Shown: positions 6,995 through 11,035 of the stretch, piece after piece
Position numbering within the stretch: the stretch's first letter is position 1
How the letters are laid out: every line of letters starts with the position of its first letter
Source: Gammaproteobacteria bacterium
Lineage (GTDB): Bacteria; Pseudomonadota; Gammaproteobacteria; HK1
NCBI GenBank assembly: GCA_022822245.1
Contig: JAJECB010000344.1
Span: 1 to 11,035 of the forward strand
Reading direction: 5' to 3'
Length of the DNA stretch: 11,035 nucleotides
Notes under the pieces: generated by a model
Databases searched by the model: none
The model's input: the letters and a program-made list of their open reading frames with translations, nothing else
Told to the model about the DNA's origin: nothing
Position numbers and translations under genes: made by a program

Positions 6995-7097
6995 GGCCCT
7001 GTCGGGCGCGCTTCGACCACCCTCGCGAGGTCGAGGGCCCGAGATCCGCAACCCCCTCATCGCGAGGAGAAACCGCTTCCATCTCGATGCTCGCGAG

Positions 7098-7121
7098 CGC
7101 GGTGCGCCGCTCCGCACCGCG
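7098..7121 (-). terminator. 9-bp perfect hairpin after the SDR gene
   Basis: CGCGGTGCG (7098-7106) and CGCACCGCG (7113-7121) form a perfect 9-bp stem with a 6-base loop. It begins 7 bases beyond the dehydrogenase stop and lies in the 134-bp convergent spacer with the operon end. No U-run follows on either strand. Position and stem strength favour a transcript-end or mRNA-stabilising structure. Confidence 0.4.
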
Positions 7122-7128
7122 GTTCACC

Positions 7129-7935
7129 CTACGGCGCCGTTCGCACCCCGGAGGTGAGCCCCCCGTCGACGACCAGCGTCGTGCCCGTGACGTAGGCGGC
7201 GTCGTCCGAAGCGAGGAAGAGCGCGGCGTGCGCCGCGTCCCACGGCTCGCCCTGCCGGCCGACCGGCACCATCGCGTCGCGCTGTCGCATCATGTCCGCG
7301 ACATCGCCTCCCCACGCGTCCGTCAGCGACGCCTCGACGAACGGCGTGCGCATCATGCCGGGCAGCACCGCGTTGCACCGGATCCCCTTTGCCGCGAACT
7401 CGACGGCGATTTCCCGGGTGAGGGCCACCATGCCGAGCTTCGACGCGCCGTAGGCGCCGGACAGGGCCGGGAGCGTGCGGATCCCGTTGATCGAGGAGAT
7501 GTTGACGATCGACCCGCCGCCCTGTTCGACCATTCGAGGCACCACCGCCCGGCACATCAGGAAGACGCTCTTGAGATTGACATCGAGGGTGCGGTCCCAG
7601 TCGTCCTCGGTGATCTCGAGGATGCCGCCGGGGATTTCGATGCCGACGTTGTTGTGCAGGATGTCGATCCGGCCGTACTCGCGAACGCACTCGCGGGCGA
7701 TGCGCTCGCAGTCCGCCGCCACGCTCACGTCCGCCCGGGAGGTGAAGCACGATCCCCCCTCATCCTCGATGAGGCGCCGGGTCTCCCCGGCCGCGTCGAG
7801 GTTCACGTCGACGACCATCACGCGCGCACCCTCCCGGGCGAACAGCACCGCCGCCGCCTTGCCGTTGCCGATCCCGGGCCCGATCGACCCGCCCCCCGTG
7901 ACGATCGCCGTCTTGCCCTCAAGCCGATTCCCCAT
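7129..7935 (-). CDS. SDR family NAD(P)-dependent oxidoreductase
   Basis: This 268-residue classical short-chain dehydrogenase/reductase starts at the ATG at 7935, which has AGGAG 8 bases upstream. A longer frame reaching 8022 adds a low-complexity Arg/Gly tail and is unlikely. The Rossmann glycine motif is TGGGSIGPGIGNG (residues 13-25), longer than the usual TGxxxGxG, a variant form of the family. Asp43 at the end of beta-strand 2 (VVDVN) predicts NAD over NADP. NNVG (95-98), a Ser at 147/148 in NISSING, Tyr162 and Lys166 (YGASK) complete the catalytic set. The protein ends with the common VTGTTLVVDGG. It would oxidise a secondary alcohol or reduce a ketone. It converges on the catabolic operon and so has its own promoter. 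A shared pathway role is only suggested by proximity. Confidence 0.92.
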   Translation of the reverse strand: MGNRLEGKTAIVTGGGSIGPGIGNGKAAAVLFAREGARVMVVDVNLDAAGETRRLIEDEGGSCFTSRADVSVAADCERIARECVREYGRIDILHNNVGIEIPGGILEITEDDWDRTLDVNLKSVFLMCRAVVPRMVEQGGGSIVNISSINGIRTLPALSGAYGASKLGMVALTREIAVEFAAKGIRCNAVLPGMMRTPFVEASLTDAWGGDVADMMRQRDAMVPVGRQGEPWDAAHAALFLASDDAAYVTGTTLVVDGGLTSGVRTAP

Positions 7936-7960
7936 TCGCCCGACTCCTGTTCCCATGCCT

Positions 7961-8016
7961 CGTCCCGATCCCGGCCCCGCCTCCGGCCCTCGTGCCCGAC
8001 CCCGGCCCCGGCCGAC
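7961..8016. repeat. imperfect tandem repeat of about 30 bp, G-rich on the minus strand
   Basis: Two adjoining units begin CGTCCCGATCCCGGCCCCG (7961) and CGTGCCCGACCCCGGCCCC (7991). On the minus strand, positions 8009-7987 carry four runs of three or four Gs separated by 2, 2 and 5 bases, matching a G-quadruplex pattern. It lies in the leader region of the dehydrogenase. Such patterns are common by chance in DNA this GC-rich. Confidence 0.45.
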
Positions 8017-8023
8017 CCGCACT

Positions 8024-8167
8024 CTACCGATGCGCGCTCTGCCGGCCCGAGTGATGGCGCGCGCCGTCGGCGACCGCGCCGAAGATCTCGTCCTTCAACG
8101 ATACCCCGCCGCGGACGAGAATCGGCGAGACATGCGGGCGAGAATCTGCCAATCTCTTCGGTGCCAC
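8024..8167 (-). pseudogene. possible C-terminal gene fragment or small ORF of unknown identity
   Basis: A minus-strand frame runs from a GTG at 8167 to TAG at 8026-8024 (47 codons). From about codon 10 it has mostly G/C third bases and a protein-like stretch (SPILVRGGVSLKDEIFGAV), unlike the other frames there. No ribosome site is obvious and I do not recognise the protein. It may be the tail of a gene cut off when the toxin-antitoxin locus arrived, or only a chance frame. It lies within the 263-bp stretch between the dehydrogenase start and the antitoxin start, which otherwise has no gene. Confidence 0.22.
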
Positions 8168-8185
8168 CGAGCATCATCGTGACGA
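8158..8185 (+). promoter_or_regulatory. candidate antitoxin operator palindromes
   Basis: TCGGTG-C-CACCGA (8158-8170) is a perfect 13-bp inverted repeat 29 bases before the antitoxin start. A second short palindrome, TCGT-G-ACGA (8177-8185), follows. ParD-type antitoxins usually repress their own promoter through such sites. No clear -10/-35 pair was found. Confidence 0.35.
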
Positions 8186-8198
8186 CAGGGAGGCGCTC

Positions 8199-8474
8199 GT
8201 GACTGTCAAGTCCCCAATCTCGCTCACCGACGAGCAGTACGCCTTCGCGATGGCGCTGGTAGAGGCCGGGCGCTACGCTAGCCTCAGCGCCGTCCTGCAG
8301 CAGGCCATCGACCTGCTCCGCCAACGAACGGATGCCGAGGCGCTGGAAATCGGCGCGCTTCGAGAACTCGTGTCCCGCCGCGAGAAGGGCGAGTTCATCA
8401 GCCCGGATGAGATGGACGCACGGCTCGAACGGATGTTCGCCGGCAAGCGCCGGGCGCACGGGCTTTCGCCGTGA
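8199..8474 (+). CDS. ParD-like type II antitoxin (orphan)
   Basis: A GTG start at 8199 has AGGGAGG (8187-8193) 5 bases upstream. The 91-residue product has the form of ParD/CopG-type antitoxins: a short N-terminal beta-strand (VKSPISLTDEQ) for ribbon-helix-helix DNA binding, then helices (ALVEAGRYASLSAVLQQAID) and a charged, flexible toxin-wrapping C-terminus rich in Glu, Arg and Asp. The stop overlaps a downstream GTG as GTGA (8471-8474), exactly as in the parD-parE pair at 10065. The expected toxin is only a frameshifted stub, so this antitoxin is an orphan in this window. It could still repress its own promoter or neutralise a related toxin elsewhere. Family assignment is from pattern recognition. 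Confidence 0.8.
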   Translation: MTVKSPISLTDEQYAFAMALVEAGRYASLSAVLQQAIDLLRQRTDAEALEIGALRELVSRREKGEFISPDEMDARLERMFAGKRRAHGLSP

Positions 8475-8523
8475 GTTCGCGGGCGAGGTTGAACGCAATC
8501 TCGGGCTGATATTCGACCATCCG
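8471..8523 (+). pseudogene. frameshifted, truncated RelE/ParE toxin remnant
   Basis: Reading from the GTG at 8471, which overlaps the antitoxin stop, the frame hits TGA after 12 codons. Restoring a single T in the TT at 8476-8477 gives VSFAGEVERNLGLIFDH. This fits the start of RelE/ParE toxins and aligns with RRDIDEAFEH of the intact toxin at 10065 (charged residue, D/N, I/L, then F-[DE]-H). After His the frame continues as proline- and threonine-rich sequence with no toxin character. The opposing AI-2E gene ends 39 bases later at 8562. About 80 codons of a normal toxin are therefore missing. A lone sequencing error could explain the frameshift but not the truncation. Confidence 0.6.
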
Positions 8524-8561
8524 CGGACCCCGACGGCCCGGACCCGGCTCGCGCCGGTTGG

Positions 8562-9701
8562 TCAGCGTTCCACCGCGTCGTCTGCCGTCGCCTCGTCGCC
8601 CTCTTCGGGCGCCGATGCCCCTTGGGTCTCCCCGCCGCCGATCGCGTCCGAGGCGGTCGCCGCCTCGCCGCCCGTCCCGAGGAGGACCGCGGCCCACCTC
8701 GTCTCGTCGCTCGCGGCGAGCGCGATCTTGGCCGTGATGGTGAGGGGGACGGAGAGGAACATCCCGACCGGGCCGAGCACCCACCCCCAGAAGACGAGGG
8801 AGAGGAAGACGACGAGGGCGGAGAGGCCGACCCCCCGCCCCATGAACCGCGGCTCGAGGACGCTCCCGAAGAGGACGTTGACCGCGAGGTAGCCCGCCGC
8901 CGCCCAGGCCGCCGCCCCGGGGCCGAGCTGCACCAGGGCGAGGAGCACCGCGGGCACCGCCGCGATGATCGACCCGATGTTCGGGACGTAGTTGAGGAGG
9001 AAGGCGAGGAGCCCCCAGAGGACCGGGTAGTCGACCCCGAGGATCGTGAGCCAGAGCCACACCGCCGCCCCCGTCCCGAGGCTCATGAGGCTCTTGATCG
9101 CGAGGTAGCGCCGGACGGTCCCGGTGAACGCGTCGACGCTCGCGCGCGTCAGGTGCGCGTCGCGGGCGATGGCGTGGAGCTTCCCGGAGAAGGACGACGC
9201 CTCGAGGAGGATGAAGACGACGGTGAGGAGGATGAGGAACGCGTTCGCGAGCACCACCCCGAAGCTGTTGAAGACGTCTCCCGCGAGCTGAAGCGCCCAG
9301 GCGGGGCTCACGTGGTCGAGGACCCCGGCCCGGTCCCGCGGGAGCTCGATGCCGAGCCCCTCGAGGGTCGCGACGACGGCGCCGAACTGGCCCTTGAGGC
9401 GCTCGGTGTAGCGCGGAAGGTCGTTCGTGAAGTCGTTGATCGAGGCGCCGACGACGACCGAGAGCCCGAGCAGCGCGCCGACCACGACGAGGATGACGAC
9501 GAGGAGGGCGAGGGCGCGCGGGAGCCCCCGCGACTCGAGCCAGAAGATGGACGGGGTGCTGATGACCGCGATGAAGACGGCGAGGAGGAACGGGTTGACG
9601 ACGGCCTGGGCCGCCTTGAGACCCGCCACCACGATGACGACGGCGGCCGCCGCGAGGAGGAGGGACTGGATCCGCGGGGGATGGTGTTCCGGGGCGTGCA
9701 T
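8562..9701 (-). CDS. AI-2E family transporter (PF01594-type membrane protein)
   Basis: The likely start is the ATG at 9701, giving 379 residues, the usual family length. The frame stays open to a TTG at 9794, but that adds an atypical Pro/His-rich tail. No strong ribosome site is seen for either. Hydrophobic segments lie near residues 12-50, 62-88, 146-168, 208-222, 226-258, 262-280 and 292-328, with a soluble region near 90-140. Family marks are NYVPNIGSIIAAVP (237-250) and EPRFMGRGVGLSALVVF followed by FWGWVLGPVGMFLSVPL. The C-terminus (about 345-379) is an acidic Gly/Ala/Glu tail. Members sit in the inner membrane as exporters or antiporters; autoinducer-2 export is proven for few, so the cargo is unknown. 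The gene faces the toxin remnant and is divergent from parD. Confidence 0.9.
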   Translation of the reverse strand: MHAPEHHPPRIQSLLLAAAAVVIVVAGLKAAQAVVNPFLLAVFIAVISTPSIFWLESRGLPRALALLVVILVVVGALLGLSVVVGASINDFTNDLPRYTERLKGQFGAVVATLEGLGIELPRDRAGVLDHVSPAWALQLAGDVFNSFGVVLANAFLILLTVVFILLEASSFSGKLHAIARDAHLTRASVDAFTGTVRRYLAIKSLMSLGTGAAVWLWLTILGVDYPVLWGLLAFLLNYVPNIGSIIAAVPAVLLALVQLGPGAAAWAAAGYLAVNVLFGSVLEPRFMGRGVGLSALVVFLSLVFWGWVLGPVGMFLSVPLTITAKIALAASDETRWAAVLLGTGGEAATASDAIGGGETQGASAPEEGDEATADDAVER

Positions 9702-9786
9702 CGCGCGGAAAGGTGCCGGAGGCGGCCCCGCGATGCAACCGCCGGGCAAACGGTGCGGATGCGGGTAGTACGCAGTCAGGAGGCTT

Positions 9787-9815
9787 CTTGCCAAACCTTG
9801 CCAATATCGCTAGCG
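9787..9815 (+). promoter_or_regulatory. candidate parD operator/promoter
   Basis: CTTGCCAA occurs at 9787-9794 and 9797-9804, a 10-bp phase that puts both copies on the same DNA face. The perfect palindrome CGCTAGCG follows at 9808-9815, 7 bases before the parD GTG. This is the layout expected for a self-repressing ribbon-helix-helix antitoxin. The 121-bp spacer (9702-9822) also serves the divergent AI-2E gene. Confidence 0.4.
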
Positions 9816-9822
9816 TTGCATC

Positions 9823-10068
9823 GTGACCACGATGAACATATCGCTTCCCGAGGCCCTCAAGTCCTTCGTGGACGACCAGGTCAGCTCGCGCGGCTACAGC
9901 ACCTCGAGCGAGTATGTTCGCGAACTCATCCGCAAGGACCAGGATCGCCAGCACTTGCGCGGCTTGCTTCTCGAAGGCGCAATGTCGCCGCGGGCGGACA
10001 CGGCCGATGCGGACTACTTCGACCGGCTCCGAGCCCGCGTCCGCGATCGCGAATCCGGCCGGAGGTGA
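9823..10068 (+). CDS. parD: ParD-family type II antitoxin
   Basis: This 81-residue protein starts at GTG 9823 or ATG 9832. No clear ribosome site is present, so translation may use a very short leader. The N-terminus TTMNISLPEALKSFVDDQV with YSTSSEYVRELIRKDQ is the classic ParD/CC_1582-type ribbon-helix-helix: one beta-strand for DNA contact, then two helices for dimerisation. The C-terminal half is charged and would wrap the ParE toxin. Its stop overlaps the toxin's GTG (GTGA, 10065-10068), so the two are translationally coupled with the antitoxin made first. It likely represses its own promoter through the repeats just upstream. The stretch is less GC-biased than its neighbours, in keeping with a transferred module. 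Confidence 0.9.
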   Translation: MTTMNISLPEALKSFVDDQVSSRGYSTSSEYVRELIRKDQDRQHLRGLLLEGAMSPRADTADADYFDRLRARVRDRESGRR

Positions 10069-10394
10069 GCGGCAAGCCGGTTGTCCTGCGCGAGCGGGCG
10101 CGCCGCGATATCGATGAGGCGTTCGAGCACTACCTTGCCGAGGCGGGCCCCGCGGTTGCGCTTGCCTTTGTCGATGCCCTGGAGGATGCCATCCGCGGTA
10201 TTGGCGAACAGCCGGCGGCCGGCTCGCCCCGCTACGCGCACGAGCTGGACATTCCCGGCCTGCGATTCCGGCGGGCGGGAAAGTTCCCGTATCTCATCTT
10301 TCATGTCGAGGGGGAGGTGGAAATCGATGTCTGGCGCGTGCTGCACGGTACCCGGGATATTCCAGCCTGGATGCGCGAGCCGCGGGAGGACTGA
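10065..10394 (+). CDS. parE: ParE-family type II toxin
   Basis: This 109-residue protein starts at a GTG that overlaps the antitoxin stop. The sequence fits the RelE/ParE toxin family: VVLRERARRDIDEAFEHYL forms the first strand and helix, DALEDAIRGIGEQPAAGSPR the second helix and loop, and FPYLIFHVEGEVEIDVWRVL with LHGTRDIPAW the C-terminal strands. ParE toxins typically poison DNA gyrase, while RelE-type relatives cleave mRNA. The partner and lack of an obvious RelE catalytic Arg/Lys/Tyr set favour ParE, but the target is inferred. The fold looks complete and uninterrupted. The ORF is not the longest ATG-started one, so it is easy to miss. Expression depends on coupling with parD. Confidence 0.88.
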   Translation: MSGKPVVLRERARRDIDEAFEHYLAEAGPAVALAFVDALEDAIRGIGEQPAAGSPRYAHELDIPGLRFRRAGKFPYLIFHVEGEVEIDVWRVLHGTRDIPAWMREPRED

Positions 10395-10403
10395 GGTTCG
10401 GAT

Positions 10404-10430
10404 GGCGCGCCGGCTCCGGCCAGAAGCGCC
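10404..10430 (+). terminator. possible hairpin after parE
   Basis: GGCGC (10404-10408) can pair with GCGCC (10426-10430), enclosing GCCG/CGGC around a 4-base loop. It lies 10 bases past the parE stop and before the next gene. No T-run follows. The rest of the 116-bp spacer (10395-10510) shows nothing clear. Confidence 0.25.
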
Positions 10431-10510
10431 GTGGAAGCGATCCCGGTCGCCATATCCACCACCACCACGTTCCTGACCCGCACTCCACGCATCACCCAGC
10501 CGAGCCCGCA

Positions 10511-11035
10511 ATGCCCGACCCCGCCTCCGCGACTGCCTCCGCCTCCGCGTCCGGCGCCGTCTCCGCCGACATCGACCTCCCGTCCCTCGAGCCTCTCTTC
10601 CGCCCGCGCTCGATCGCGGTGCTCGGGGCCTCCTCCTCCCCCACCAAGGTCGGGGGGCGCCCGGTCGCGGCCCTCATCCGGAACGGCTACGAGGGCGCCG
10701 TCTACCCCGTCAACCCGCGCTCGGACACGATCCAGGGCCTCCCCGCGTTCGCGAGCGTCAAGGACATCCCGGGCACCGTCGACCTCGCGATCTGCACCGT
10801 TCCCCCCGCCGCCGTCATGGGCGTGCTCGCGGAGTGCGCGGAGAAGGAGGTCGGCGCCCTCGTCGTCTTCACCTCCGGGTTCGCGGAGGTGGGCGAGGGG
10901 GCCGCGCAGGAAGCGATGGCGGGGCTCGCCCGCGAGGCCGGCATCCGCCTCATGGGCCCCAACTGCATGGGGATGGCGAACTTCGGGAGCCGCGCGATCG
11001 CCTCGTTCCACCCCGCGTTCGCCGAGGAGGTGGTG
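10511..11035 (+). CDS. acyl-CoA synthetase (NDP-forming)/acetate-CoA ligase, N-terminal part (3' truncated)
   Basis: An open frame from ATG 10511 runs off the window after 175 codons. After an 18-residue Ala/Ser-rich leader, it shows the CoA-binding Rossmann domain of ADP-forming acyl-CoA synthetases and related GNAT-fused lysine acetyltransferases. FRPRSIAVLGASSSPTKVGG (30-49) is the nucleotide/CoA loop, followed by YPVNPRSDTIQG (65-76), DLAICTVPP (91-99), VVFTSGFAEVGEG (118-130) and MGPNCMG (148-154). These enzymes make ATP from acyl-CoA or activate acids. Homologues often have alpha and beta parts in one chain of about 700 residues, and some carry an acetyltransferase domain. The missing 3' part decides which. 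The ribosome site is weak. The leader may be too long, but no better in-frame ATG or GTG follows before the fold. Confidence 0.88.
   Translation, partial: MPDPASATASASASGAVSADIDLPSLEPLFRPRSIAVLGASSSPTKVGGRPVAALIRNGYEGAVYPVNPRSDTIQGLPAFASVKDIPGTVDLAICTVPPAAVMGVLAECAEKEVGALVVFTSGFAEVGEGAAQEAMAGLAREAGIRLMGPNCMGMANFGSRAIASFHPAFAEEVV

Noticed and set aside
8622..10394. Plus-strand frame of 590 codons running into the ParE sequence
   Set aside because: It is the Glu/Asp/Arg-rich shadow of the AI-2E gene. The true ParE start is the GTG overlapping the parD stop.
10475..10529. Short words shared with 7975-8024 (GACCCGCACTC and CCCCGCCTCCG)
   Set aside because: The two words are in reversed order and the sequence between them does not match. 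This is likely chance in C-rich spacers.
10301..11011. Minus-strand frame at the right edge
   Set aside because: It is antisense to the acyl-CoA synthetase, whose CoA-binding motifs are clear on the plus strand.

Overview
The window is very GC-rich bacterial DNA (about 70% GC by eye, with third codon positions almost all G or C). It is densely coding, with genes spaced or overlapped as in proteobacterial operons. Gene families and style suggest a free-living, metabolically versatile proteobacterium (Rhodospirillales-like or Burkholderiales-like) or another high-GC soil or water lineage. The sequence contains no phylogenetic marker, so this is inference. No tRNA, rRNA, CRISPR array or insertion sequence was seen.

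Left half (1-6994): small-molecule catabolism. A 5'-truncated D-threonine aldolase/D-serine dehydratase-like PLP enzyme (1-582) is followed by an amidohydrolase-2 family TIM-barrel protein (681-1790). A convergent Asp/Glu/hydantoin racemase-family gene (1881-2600, minus) comes next. Across a 267-bp divergent spacer begins a tight plus-strand operon: creatininase-family amidohydrolase (2868-3629), enolase-superfamily MR/MLE protein (3626-4738), cytosine-deaminase-type amidohydrolase (4735-6156) and a maleate isomerase-like racemase-superfamily protein (6248-6994). The first three genes of the operon are joined by ATGA stop/start overlaps. Together they look like a pathway that opens or deaminates a cyclic amide or other N-containing compound and epimerises or isomerises the acid products. 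The substrate cannot be read from the sequence. Several of these enzymes lack a normally catalytic or metal-binding residue: the second racemase-family protein lacks both cysteines, the MR/MLE protein has Tyr in place of the second general base, and the amidohydrolase-2 protein has HxY in place of HxH.

Middle (7129-8198): a convergent, probably NAD-dependent short-chain dehydrogenase on the minus strand. Upstream of it lies a non-genic stretch with an imperfect tandem repeat and what may be a small gene fragment.

Right part (8199-11035): two toxin-antitoxin loci of ParDE type flank an AI-2E-family membrane protein (8562-9701, minus). The first locus has an intact antitoxin (8199-8474), but its toxin is reduced to about 17 codons carrying a one-base frameshift (8471-8523). 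The second locus, parD-parE (9823-10394), looks complete. The window ends inside an ADP-forming acyl-CoA synthetase gene (from 10511) that runs off the edge.
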